Source: a bacterium
Lineage (GTDB): Bacteria > CLD3 > SB21
NCBI GenBank assembly: GCA_019695335.1
Contig: JAIBAF010000010.1
Span: forward strand, 1 to 64,000
Direction: 5' to 3'
Length of the DNA: 64,000 nucleotides
The position numbers and the translations under genes are program-made. Shown here piece by piece: positions 45,946 through 53,773 of this stretch. Numbering within the stretch: the first letter of the stretch is position 1; every line of letters starts with the position of its first letter. The notes beneath the pieces are model-generated. The model searched no databases and was not told where the DNA came from. It saw only the letters and a list, made by a program, of their open reading frames with translations.

Positions 45946-45958
45946 GTAAGTTACTTAC
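45946..45958. promoter_or_regulatory. Short palindrome upstream of the 46 kb envelope operon
   Basis: GTAAGTTACTTAC is a perfect 13-nt palindrome (central T), lying 96 nt before the start of the next gene. It is in the 249-nt divergent gap between the histidine kinase and the envelope operon. It may be an operator; no clear -35/-10 pair accompanies it. Confidence 0.35.
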
Positions 45959-46053
45959 GCTTTGAGGGCTCGTAGCATATGGATTCCACGATTATATCCT
46001 CCAGACAGCACGTCTTTCACATCCTTCAACTTATTATCGCAGGAGTAGTGTGT

Positions 46054-46548
46054 ATGAAAACACTTATCATCAATTTAACAGGATTTTTATTGATTTTATT
46101 TTCCGCCACAGTGTGTTGCCAAGAGCAGCAAAAAAAAATCGAAATTTCAGGCGGACTTTTCAAAACGTACTCGATCAACGGAAAGAAAATCAAAGATGCA
46201 GATGAACTTGAAGCTATTCTAATGGCAACCAACAACAAGCAAGTTAATGAATCATTTTCCAAAGCAAGAACATGGAATTCAGTATCACAGGTTTTCGGAC
46301 TAGCCGGTGGTGCCTTGATCGGTTATCCGCTTGGTGGCGCTATTGCCGGAAAGAAAATCAATAAACCCGTTTTATTTACTGGTATCGGCATTACTTCCGT
46401 TTCCTTGCTCTTTGCAATTCAAGCTGAAAAGCATGGTGTTAATGCTGTTGAAAAATATAATGCGTTTATTGAAACTGGAACCAAAATCGGTATGTATTGT
46501 TCACCCAATCATTCTGCAATTGGTTTATCTATTTTTTGGGCACGTTAA
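46054..46548 (+). CDS. Exported small protein with glycine-rich hydrophobic segment
   Basis: 164-residue protein I do not recognise. The ATG at 46054 is chosen because AGGAG lies 8 nt upstream and a clean signal peptide follows (MKTLIINLTGFLLILFSATV...CQ); the frame is open 25 codons further. A short region SGGLFKTYSINGKKIKD precedes a charged stretch, then a Gly/Ala-rich hydrophobic segment VFGLAGGALIGYPLGGAIAG (about 77-96), which resembles glycine-zipper membrane segments, and a second hydrophobic segment (about 105-122). It is followed after 26 nt by a lipoprotein gene, so both are in one envelope operon. Confidence 0.65.
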   Translation: MKTLIINLTGFLLILFSATVCCQEQQKKIEISGGLFKTYSINGKKIKDADELEAILMATNNKQVNESFSKARTWNSVSQVFGLAGGALIGYPLGGAIAGKKINKPVLFTGIGITSVSLLFAIQAEKHGVNAVEKYNAFIETGTKIGMYCSPNHSAIGLSIFWAR

Positions 46549-46574
46549 AATCATTACAACAGGAATTGAATCTT

Positions 46575-47384
46575 ATGAATAAAAAATATCTATTACTTCT
46601 ATATATACTGATGGTTGCAAGCTGCTCACCGAAAATAATCGTCAAAGAAGATCATGCAGGTGCGTACAGTCCATTGCCAAATGATGCCTTAGTTGATGTG
46701 TTACAATTATCAGACAAAGCTCCGGAAACATGGCTAAGGATCGGTGAAGCATTTTTCGGCGATGGTGGATTTACAGTCGACTGCGGCCTTTATACGATGA
46801 CCGAATTAGCTAAACAAAAAGCGCGCTCCCTTGGAGCAGATGCTATGAAAATAGCCGAACATAAAAAACCCGGTTTGTCAAGCACATGCCATCAGATTCG
46901 AGTCATCTATTATAAAAAATCTTCCGACGTTAACATCGTTTCAACAGCAAAGGAATCTACTGACGCATTAGTTGAAGTTGTCCAAATTCAAACAAAATCT
47001 GAAAGACTAGAAAATAATATTGCCATTGGCTACCAAATCGGCGGTAATACTCTTATCGGCATAGATCATGAAGTAAGGTTGTCTGAATCTTTCGGAATGC
47101 ACTTTGGCGGCGGCTTGGCAGGATTTGGCGCCGGAATCCGTTACCATCTCGGTCCTGAAACGTTAAGTTCTTATTACGATCTCAATTACAAGGACGGCGG
47201 TTTTGGTCTGTTTGAAAGCGTTGCATTCCAGTTTGGCGGGACCTTGGGAAAAAATAGCGGGTTACGTTATGAAATTGGATTGCAAAAACCTCTTTTTATT
47301 AAGAAAAGTTTTAAAAGGAAACTTTTCGACGACAAAAAAGCTCCACCGGTTATACTGGCTGTCGGAATAGGATGGGCATGGTAA
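46575..47384 (+). CDS. Lipoprotein of unknown function
   Basis: 269-residue predicted lipoprotein with lipobox VASC (Cys17). The ATG at 46575 with AGGA upstream is chosen; the frame is open 26 codons further, overlapping the previous gene. The first half (about 35-125) has a compact domain with two pairs of Cys (VDCGLYT and SSTCHQI) and a SLGADAMKIAEH motif seen in small envelope proteins that sort by redox or metal stress. The C-terminal half is Gly- and aromatic-rich (FGMHFGGGLAGFGAGIRYHLG) and ends in GIGWAW, like part of a small outer-membrane barrel. The function is unknown. Confidence 0.65.
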   Translation: MNKKYLLLLYILMVASCSPKIIVKEDHAGAYSPLPNDALVDVLQLSDKAPETWLRIGEAFFGDGGFTVDCGLYTMTELAKQKARSLGADAMKIAEHKKPGLSSTCHQIRVIYYKKSSDVNIVSTAKESTDALVEVVQIQTKSERLENNIAIGYQIGGNTLIGIDHEVRLSESFGMHFGGGLAGFGAGIRYHLGPETLSSYYDLNYKDGGFGLFESVAFQFGGTLGKNSGLRYEIGLQKPLFIKKSFKRKLFDDKKAPPVILAVGIGWAW

Positions 47385-48145
47385 TTATGGTCGGCAAGCA
47401 GTGGTATTATATTGATAGTTTTCAGACTGTCGGTCCCGTTGATCGCCATGAACTCAAGGAACTTTTTCAAAACGGATCGCTCAATAGCAATACCTACGTA
47501 TGGTACGAGTCTTTGACAGAATGGCGAAAAGCAGGAACGCTGCTTCAATTATCGGAATATATTCCCAAAACCGAAACGATTTCTGAATCAGCGGATTTTG
47601 AATTGCCGCCGCTTCCGCATAACCCAATAAGGCTTGAAGAACCGGAAGTGCGACCGTGGCCTCGTTATTTCGCCCGACTGATCGATATCTATTTTATATC
47701 ACTTTTCGTCGGTCTGGGAGCCGGCCTCCTCTCGGCTGCTTTTGAATGGGAGTTCGTTGATAAAATTCATGATGCCGCCTATACTATAGTCAGTGCAGCC
47801 GTATGGGTGCCGATTGAAGCGATTTTTATTGCAGCATTCGGTAAAACTCCCGGCAAATGGATTTTGAACATGGAAATCGTTTCCTCTACCGGCGTTCTGA
47901 TGGATTATCAAAAAGCAATCCGCCGTTCACTCTTAGTGTGGGTACGCGGATATGGATTAGGTATCGGCATCGTTGCTTTTATTACTATGATCGTTGCATA
48001 CAATCATCTCACCCGATACGGCGTAACTACCTGGGATCGAGACGAAGAATGCATCGTTAAGCACGGCGCGATCGGTTTATGGCGCATCCTCGCTGTGATC
48101 AGCCTGATAGCCACTTACATCGCATTGAACTTTTTGATTAAATAA
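47372..48145 (+). CDS. GYF_2 and RDD domain membrane protein
   Basis: 257-residue membrane protein. Residues about 10-62 form a GYF_2 domain (WYYIDSFQTVGPVDRHELKELF and the later YVWYESLTEWRKAG). After a Pro-rich linker the RDD domain follows (about 93-235): RPWPRYFARLIDIYFISL with the defining Arg and Asp, then AFGKTPGKWILNMEIV and a second conserved RRSLLVWV. There are about four membrane helices. RDD proteins are often linked to ion or proton exchange. Several in-frame ATGs (47372, 47378, 47387) compete; all overlap or touch the end of the lipoprotein gene, which implies coupling. Confidence 0.85.
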   Translation: MGMVIMVGKQWYYIDSFQTVGPVDRHELKELFQNGSLNSNTYVWYESLTEWRKAGTLLQLSEYIPKTETISESADFELPPLPHNPIRLEEPEVRPWPRYFARLIDIYFISLFVGLGAGLLSAAFEWEFVDKIHDAAYTIVSAAVWVPIEAIFIAAFGKTPGKWILNMEIVSSTGVLMDYQKAIRRSLLVWVRGYGLGIGIVAFITMIVAYNHLTRYGVTTWDRDEECIVKHGAIGLWRILAVISLIATYIALNFLIK

Positions 48146-48172
48146 TTCGGTACGCTATTTAAGTTTATAACA

Positions 48173-48204
48173 AAAAACCCGTGAGTTTTGACCCACGGGT
48201 TTTT
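48173..48204. terminator. Bidirectional terminator between the RDD and M13 genes
   Basis: An 11-bp perfect stem (48173-48183 with 48194-48204, arm AAAAACCCGTG) with a 10-nt loop is flanked by A- and T-tracts, so it can end both convergent transcripts. Confidence 0.92.
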
Positions 48205-48226
48205 GATTTTTCGTTACAAAAACAAT

Positions 48227-50260
48227 TTACCAGATTATCACACGCAATGAATCCGGTCTTACCATCGGATCGCTATCGGAAAGTCCAAAAGCTTCTTTAA
48301 ATTGTTTCATATTTGAAAACGGACCGTTGACCCGGAATTTACCCGGCGCATGCGGATCGGTTGTAACCAGTAACCGCATCGTTTGATCGCGCATGTTGAC
48401 GCGCCAGATTTGCGCCCAAGCCAGGAAAAATCTCTGTTCGGCTGTAAATCCGTCAATCTTTGGAGGAGCGGGTTTGCCTTCCATCGATTTTTTCATGGCA
48501 TCATATGCAATCGTCAGACCGGCTAAGTCGGCCAGATTTTCGCCCAACGTTAATTTGCCGTTTACGTGCAGCGAATCGACGGCAACGAATTGATTGAATT
48601 GCTCTTCGACTAATTTCGCACGGCGATTAAATTGTTTTTCATCTTCCGGCAGCCACCAGTCTTTGAGATTACCATCGGCGTCGTACTGACGGCCTTCGTC
48701 GTCAAAGCCGTGAGTCACTTCATGACCGATGACGGCACCCATACAACCATAATTAAATGCATCGTCTGCATCAGGATTGAAAAAAGGCCATTGCAGAATA
48801 CCTGCGGGAAATGTGATCGTATTCAGTCCCGGATTATACGAAGCATTGACGGTAGGCGGAGTCATGCCCCAATCTTCCCGATCGACGGGCTTGCCAACTT
48901 TCGCCATCAGGCGGCGAAATTCAAACGAATCGGCGCGCATGATATTAAGAATATATGGACCACGATCGATGTCCAGTCCTGTATAATCGCGCCATTTGTC
49001 AGGATAACCGACTTTGACGGCAAAAGTGCTAAGCTTTTTGAGGGCTTTAACTTTGGTGCTGTCGGTCATCCATTGGAGTTTTTCGATATGATCCTTCATC
49101 GCTAATTTTAAATTGTCAATCATTTCTTTGGCTTTAGCCTTAGCGCGCGGTGGAAAATATTTTTCGGTATACAACTGCCCCAGCGCCATACCGATCCGTT
49201 GATCCGTCGTATTGCTGACCCGTTTCCAACGTAATTGTAATGCCCGTTGGCCGGTAAGCACCGATCCATTGAACTTAAAATTTTGCTCGACAAATGCATG
49301 GCCAAGATACGGCGCAGCCATGTTGATCACGTGCCAGCGTAAATACGTTTTCCAATCGTCAAGCGACACAGCGGTTTGCATAGTATTGAGTTCTTTGAAA
49401 AACTCAGGCTGAGCAACGTTCAGCGACTGGACGTCGCCAAGCCCGACGGACGCCAGATATTTGGTCCATGTAAAATTCGGCATCAGTTTAGAAACTTCAT
49501 CCACCGTCATTTTGTGATAAATGGCGTTCGGATCGCGCTGCTCGACGACGGTCATTGAAGCCTTCGCAAGACGCGTTTCGATTTTCATGATGGTTTGTGC
49601 ATTCTTTTCAGCCGTGACTGAATCTTGCCCCATTAACATGAACATTTTTTTCATGTGCGTGAGAAACTCTGCACGGATCGATTTCGATTTGTCGTCAGCA
49701 TTGAAATAGTAGTCCCGTTCAGGCAACGTAAGTCCGCCTTGCGTCGCCTGTGCAATGACGTCATTACTATTTTTGGCATCTTGGTCAGAATAGAAATTAA
49801 ACATCGGCGACAGGCTGTAGTGATGCAAGTGCGCAATAACATCCTGCAGATCGGTGCCGCTCTGAATGGCATCGATTCGGGCAAATTCTCCAGCCAGCGG
49901 CGCTAAACCGACCATTTCGATACCTGCACTGTCCATACCGCTCGCATAGAAATCGCCGATTTTTTGTTTGATGGTGCCTTTCGGCGCATTCGCCTTCATT
50001 GCGTCATCGAGAAGATCATGCAACTTAATATTATTTTGGTCGCGCAGTTCGTTGAAACTACCCCATGAACCAAATGCTTCCGGAATGGGATTATTTTTGA
50101 GCCAACCGCCATTGGCGTATTGATAAAAATCCGTACCGGGCAAAACCGTAGTATCCAGATTTTTGCGGTCGATACTTAGTCCTGATTTCGGCATAGGCTG
50201 GCTGCAAGCCACCCACATCCATAGAATGGCCAACATGGACAACATCCATAATCTTTTCAT
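48227..50260 (-). CDS. M13-family zinc metallopeptidase lipoprotein (PepO/neprilysin-like)
   Basis: 677-residue peptidase of family M13. An N-terminal signal ends in a lipobox (WVAC) followed by SQPMPK, so the protein is lipid-anchored in the envelope. The zinc site is complete: His513-Glu514-x-x-His517 in GHEVTHGFDD, and Glu574 with Asp578 in ENLADLAGL. The Asn-Ala-Ser-Tyr substrate motif (VNASYNPG) and the C-terminal DPHAPGKFRVNGP are present. The ATG at 50260 follows AGGAGGA. It probably cleaves peptides outside the cytoplasmic membrane. Length matches the family. It is monocistronic. Confidence 0.95.
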   Translation of the reverse strand: MKRLWMLSMLAILWMWVACSQPMPKSGLSIDRKNLDTTVLPGTDFYQYANGGWLKNNPIPEAFGSWGSFNELRDQNNIKLHDLLDDAMKANAPKGTIKQKIGDFYASGMDSAGIEMVGLAPLAGEFARIDAIQSGTDLQDVIAHLHHYSLSPMFNFYSDQDAKNSNDVIAQATQGGLTLPERDYYFNADDKSKSIRAEFLTHMKKMFMLMGQDSVTAEKNAQTIMKIETRLAKASMTVVEQRDPNAIYHKMTVDEVSKLMPNFTWTKYLASVGLGDVQSLNVAQPEFFKELNTMQTAVSLDDWKTYLRWHVINMAAPYLGHAFVEQNFKFNGSVLTGQRALQLRWKRVSNTTDQRIGMALGQLYTEKYFPPRAKAKAKEMIDNLKLAMKDHIEKLQWMTDSTKVKALKKLSTFAVKVGYPDKWRDYTGLDIDRGPYILNIMRADSFEFRRLMAKVGKPVDREDWGMTPPTVNASYNPGLNTITFPAGILQWPFFNPDADDAFNYGCMGAVIGHEVTHGFDDEGRQYDADGNLKDWWLPEDEKQFNRRAKLVEEQFNQFVAVDSLHVNGKLTLGENLADLAGLTIAYDAMKKSMEGKPAPPKIDGFTAEQRFFLAWAQIWRVNMRDQTMRLLVTTDPHAPGKFRVNGPFSNMKQFKEAFGLSDSDPMVRPDSLRVIIW

Positions 50261-50472
50261 CACTCCTCCTTTTTTATTTGATTATCTAATATCTGAATAA
50301 GATAATAATAGAATGGTGATCGCTTGAACGCGATCATTATTTAAAAGTTTCCGGCACAAACGTGTGTTCAAATGCTTCTGAAGAAAGCATCATAGCAAAT
50401 TAAGGCAATTTGCCGTATTTTGAAGCACAAAAGTAGATTAATTAACGTTAAAGTCAATATGAATTAAGGAAT

Positions 50473-50763
50473 ATGATTGAACTTGAGTTGACATTCAAAG
50501 AACGTCAGCGCATTTTGCGTTACATCCAACATGCAATTGAACAAACGCATTTTGGAGGAGGTGCAGTAGAAACTCCCGAGGAAAAATTATTAATTAACAC
50601 ATTCAAAAAAGAAAACGGGAGAATTGAGGTTTCATTTAGACAATTTAAATTGATAGCTGAGTTTGCATTTGAGGCTACAAAAAGCGGTGTTGCTTTATTG
50701 AGGGATGAAGAAATTCTTTTGAAGAAACTTTTGAATGCTTTGGAAGGCTATTATATTCATTAA
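50473..50763 (+). CDS. Small hypothetical protein, possibly truncated by an in-frame stop
   Basis: 96-residue protein I do not recognise, mainly helical and charged, with a GGGAVETPEEKLL loop near residue 28. AAGGA precedes the ATG, and a GCAAATT/AATTTGC inverted repeat lies 60-80 nt upstream. The TAA stop is followed in the same frame by 11 sense codons and then by the ATG of the next small ORF, with no stop until 51046. The two may be one 190-residue gene interrupted by a nonsense change, or two adjacent genes in one frame. Confidence 0.6.
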   Translation: MIELELTFKERQRILRYIQHAIEQTHFGGGAVETPEEKLLINTFKKENGRIEVSFRQFKLIAEFAFEATKSGVALLRDEEILLKKLLNALEGYYIH

Positions 50764-50796
50764 AAAAAAGAACATCATATCGACGAAATCGATCAA

Positions 50797-51045
50797 ATGA
50801 TAACGCTTATTTCACAAGCGTTTTTTAAGCCTGTAATATCCGACAATATAAAAACGAAAGAAAAATACCTGGCAGAAATATTGCCTGACGTTTCTTTAAA
50901 AAAAGAAAGTTTTTTCAAAAAAATATGGTTCTCCTTCAAATCTTTGTTTATAAAAGAACATGAAACCTCTCAACGTCAGGACAAAAATGAAAAAGAGATT
51001 CTCAAGGATGTTATCCGTAAAACAAAAGGCAGGCGTATTTTTTGA
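50797..51045 (+). CDS. Small hypothetical protein in frame with its upstream neighbour
   Basis: 82-residue Lys- and Phe-rich protein I do not recognise (ESFFKKIWFSFKSLFIKE in the centre, basic C-terminus). The ATG has no Shine-Dalgarno. The frame runs back without a stop to the TAA of the preceding ORF, and the intervening codons (KKEHHIDEIDQ) look protein-like, so the ATG may not be the real beginning of this coding segment. Confidence 0.45.
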   Translation: MITLISQAFFKPVISDNIKTKEKYLAEILPDVSLKKESFFKKIWFSFKSLFIKEHETSQRQDKNEKEILKDVIRKTKGRRIF

Positions 51046-51072
51046 TAACGCTTTAATTGGAAGACTATACTC

Positions 51073-51588
51073 ATGGTTTTTTTTAAATCTGACCGATTAA
51101 GCATCCGATCGTTATCCGAAGACGATTTGGAGAATTTCCTCGAATACCGTTCTGACTCGGAAGTGGTCAAATGGCAGGGATTTGGAGTATTTGGTGAGGC
51201 CGAGGCACGGGCATTTCTTCGAGAGCATAATTCAAAAAAAATCGCGGCGGATGATACCTGGACGCAATTGGGTGTCGAATTAATAACCCATCGTAAACTT
51301 ATCGGCGATCTGGCTGTCAGGCTGCATCCGGACTGCAGTGCGCACATTGGAGCGACCTTTCATCCATCGTATCAACGGCAAGGATTTGCCCGCGAAGCTC
51401 TGTCCGGTTTGATCAAGTATCTTCACGATAATTTTGAAGTGAGCGCCGTTATCGGCATAACTGATGCGCGTAATACAGCATCTATTGCTCTTCTAAAAAG
51501 CCTCCATTTTACCTTTGTGAAAGAAGAACGTGACGTTCCATATAAAAGCGAGTTTTGTACCGAATATACGTACCAACTGATCGTATGA
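51073..51588 (+). CDS. GNAT-family N-acetyltransferase (RimJ/RimL-like)
   Basis: 171-residue acetyltransferase of the GNAT fold, Acetyltransf_3 subgroup. The N-terminal SDRLSIRSLSEDDLENFLEYR is typical. The acetyl-CoA-binding segment is FHPSYQRQGFAREAL (Q/R-x-x-G-x-A motif), followed by ITDARNTASIALLKSLHF. The acceptor may be a ribosomal protein N-terminus, a small molecule or an antibiotic and cannot be told. It is convergent with the rhodanese gene, 33 nt apart. Confidence 0.88.
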   Translation: MVFFKSDRLSIRSLSEDDLENFLEYRSDSEVVKWQGFGVFGEAEARAFLREHNSKKIAADDTWTQLGVELITHRKLIGDLAVRLHPDCSAHIGATFHPSYQRQGFAREALSGLIKYLHDNFEVSAVIGITDARNTASIALLKSLHFTFVKEERDVPYKSEFCTEYTYQLIV

Positions 51589-51621
51589 TCGAATTGATTT
51601 ATAAATGCAGTAATTCTCAAG

Positions 51622-52017
51622 TCAGCAACCACAGGCAATTTTTTCAGCGGCGGCATGTGATGCCGATCCTTCCGTTGCAAAACCGTCGCGCTTCCACCAT
51701 TCGATACCGCCGATCAATTCTTTGACGTTGAATCCGAGTCTGGACAGGTTCAGTGCGCCCTTGGTGGATCCATTACAGCCAATGCCATCGCAATAGGTCA
51801 CATAAAGTTTTTCTTTATCAAGAAATTTAACCGATTCTGCATTCATCGTACGATGAGGAAAATTGATTGCACCCGGTATATGTTCACGCACATAATTTTC
51901 CGGCTGCCGTGCATCGATCACGATAATCGATTCACCGTTTTTGAGCGCTTCAAACAGATCTGCAGGATCGGTTTCAAAATCCAATTTGCTCTGAAAAAAT
52001 TCTACACGGTTATTCAT
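51622..52017 (-). CDS. Rhodanese-like domain protein
   Basis: 131-residue single rhodanese domain (about 15-115). It has the typical VIDARQPENYVREHIPGAINFPH entry and an active-site loop YCDGIGCNGST with Cys76 and Cys81, either of which could carry the persulfide. A Cys-rich tail (ACGC) at the very end is unusual and might bind metal or relay sulfur. There is no signal peptide, so it acts in the cytoplasm. It diverges from the LysR regulator gene across a 150-nt gap, and could be one of its targets. Confidence 0.88.
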   Translation of the reverse strand: MNNRVEFFQSKLDFETDPADLFEALKNGESIIVIDARQPENYVREHIPGAINFPHRTMNAESVKFLDKEKLYVTYCDGIGCNGSTKGALNLSRLGFNVKELIGGIEWWKRDGFATEGSASHAAAEKIACGC

Positions 52018-52094
52018 GTTCGCTCCTTGTCGGTTAATTTGACCTTTCCAGTTTACTGTTCAGAGACTTTAAAAGAAAACGAATCTTCTGCATG

Positions 52095-52121
52095 AACATC
52101 ATCATTTTTTTTCATGATGTT
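52095..52121. promoter_or_regulatory. Inverted repeat between the rhodanese and LysR genes
   Basis: AACATCAT (52095-52102) and ATGATGTT (52114-52121) form a perfect 8-bp dyad with an 11-nt spacer in the divergent gap. Size and position suit a LysR-type operator, perhaps for autoregulation. Confidence 0.5.
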
Positions 52122-52167
52122 TAAAAGAAGCAATTGGATTATATTAAGGCACTTTTAAAGAGGTTTC

Positions 52168-53055
52168 ATGGAAATTCGCCATCTCCGTTTGATCAAATTT
52201 ATAGTCGAAGAAGGCAGCCTGACCAAAGCTATGGACAAGTTGCACTTGACGCAATCCGCTCTGAGCCACCAATTGAAGGAAGCAGAATACCAGTTGGGAA
52301 CTAAAATCTTTATGCGCGTGAATAAAAAGATGATCCTGACCAAGGCCGGTGAAAAACTTTATGCCCTTGCCAACGACGTCATTGACAAAATGGACGATAC
52401 GCGCAATGAAATTAAAAAAATGATCTATGGCGAATCCGGAGAAATCAAAATCAGCACGGAATGTTACACCAGCTATCACTGGTTACCCTCGCTCATGCGC
52501 CAGTTCCATCTTCTCTACCCGAATGTCGAGCTGAAAATTGTTATCGAGGCAACGCATTATCCTCTTCAGGGATTATTGAACGGAAAATTGGACGTAGCCA
52601 TCACGAGCGATCCAATAAAGGACGACCATATAATTTATACTGAATTATTTCAGGACGAGATGCTGGCGGTAGTATCGTCTAATCACATGTGGGCCAAACG
52701 CAAATTTATAACGGCTGAAGATTTTACCGATGAAAATCTGATCATCCATTCACTCCCTTTGGAAACCGTTACTATTCACACGGCGGTATTGGAGCCTGCC
52801 GGCATCACGCCCAAAAAAATTACGGTCGTTCCGCTTACGGAAGCTTCCATTGAAATGGTTAAAGCAGAAATGGGTGTTTTTGTCATGGCTCAATGGGCAT
52901 TAAAGCCATACTTAAACAACGGTACTTTAAAAACAATCAAGATCGGTAAAAACGGCCTCAAACGAAAACATTACGTTGCAACGCTGCGGGAGAAGCCGCA
53001 TGCCGGATATTTTGATCAATTCATAGAGTTTCTCCAAAGAGAAATAACGCTGTAA
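52168..53055 (+). CDS. LysR-family transcriptional regulator, MetR-like
   Basis: 295-residue LysR-type regulator. The N-terminal winged helix-turn-helix (about 1-60) reads MEIRHLRLIKFIVEEGSLTK then LHLTQSALSHQLKEAE, followed by the linker helix. The effector domain (about 90-295) begins IKISTECYTSYHWLPSL, which closely resembles MetR, the methionine/homocysteine regulator, at the same place. GAGG precedes the ATG. It lies 5 nt ahead of the Asp/Glu racemase gene, so they are cotranscribed. Effector identity is a guess. Confidence 0.88.
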   Translation: MEIRHLRLIKFIVEEGSLTKAMDKLHLTQSALSHQLKEAEYQLGTKIFMRVNKKMILTKAGEKLYALANDVIDKMDDTRNEIKKMIYGESGEIKISTECYTSYHWLPSLMRQFHLLYPNVELKIVIEATHYPLQGLLNGKLDVAITSDPIKDDHIIYTELFQDEMLAVVSSNHMWAKRKFITAEDFTDENLIIHSLPLETVTIHTAVLEPAGITPKKITVVPLTEASIEMVKAEMGVFVMAQWALKPYLNNGTLKTIKIGKNGLKRKHYVATLREKPHAGYFDQFIEFLQREITL

Positions 53056-53060
53056 ACCTT

Positions 53061-53756
53061 ATGAAAACCATTGGCATGATCGGCGGAACCAGTTGGGTCT
53101 CCACGCTTGCATATTACAAAATCATTAATGAATTGACTAACGAGCGGCTTGGAAAACTGCATTCGGCTAAAATTTTTTTATATTCAATCGATTTTGACGA
53201 ATTCAAAACGCTCGCCGATCAAAATGCGTGGCCGGAAATAGCGAAAATGTTTATCAATGGCGCTCAACGCCTTGAAAAGGCAGGGTCTGATTGTATTGTC
53301 TTATGCTCCAATACGACACACATCATCGCCGACGATGTACAACAATCCATTGCCATTCCGCTCATTCACATCGTCGATGCAACGGCAACGGCTATCGGAG
53401 AAAAACAAATCAATACAGTCGGTTTATTGGGAACCAAGTTTACGATGGAGCATTCGTTTTTCGCTGAACGCTTAAAATCGCTCGATATCGAACCGATTAT
53501 CCCAAATGCATCGGAACGAAAGTTTATTCATGAATCGATTTTCAGCGAATTAACTAAAAATATTTTTAAGCCTGAAACTAAAAAATTTTATTTGACCATA
53601 ATACAGCGACTAATCAATGAAGGCGCACAAGGTATTATTTTCGGTTGTACGGAAATTCCGCTCCTCATCAAGCCTGAAGAATGTTCCGTGCCAATTTTCG
53701 ATACAACTATTATTCACGCCCGGTCGGCGGTAAATTTCGCGCTGGCCGAGATATAA
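53061..53756 (+). CDS. Aspartate/glutamate racemase family protein
   Basis: 231-residue PLP-independent racemase of the Asp/Glu family, aspartate racemase/YgeA subgroup. The N-terminal TIGMIGGTSWVSTLAYYKIIN is diagnostic. The two catalytic cysteines are Cys82 in VLCSNTTH and Cys196 in FGCTEIPLLI, so two-base racemisation is possible. Length fits the family. Substrate could be aspartate, glutamate or another amino acid. Cotranscription with a MetR-like regulator is unusual and might point to amino-acid-responsive control. Confidence 0.92.
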   Translation: MKTIGMIGGTSWVSTLAYYKIINELTNERLGKLHSAKIFLYSIDFDEFKTLADQNAWPEIAKMFINGAQRLEKAGSDCIVLCSNTTHIIADDVQQSIAIPLIHIVDATATAIGEKQINTVGLLGTKFTMEHSFFAERLKSLDIEPIIPNASERKFIHESIFSELTKNIFKPETKKFYLTIIQRLINEGAQGIIFGCTEIPLLIKPEECSVPIFDTTIIHARSAVNFALAEI

Positions 53757-53773
53757 ATTTTCTTAAGCGCTTT

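Noticed and set aside
48632-49105. 157-codon open frame opposite the M13 peptidase gene
   Set aside because: It is antisense to a well-supported gene with intact catalytic motifs, and the protein resembles nothing.
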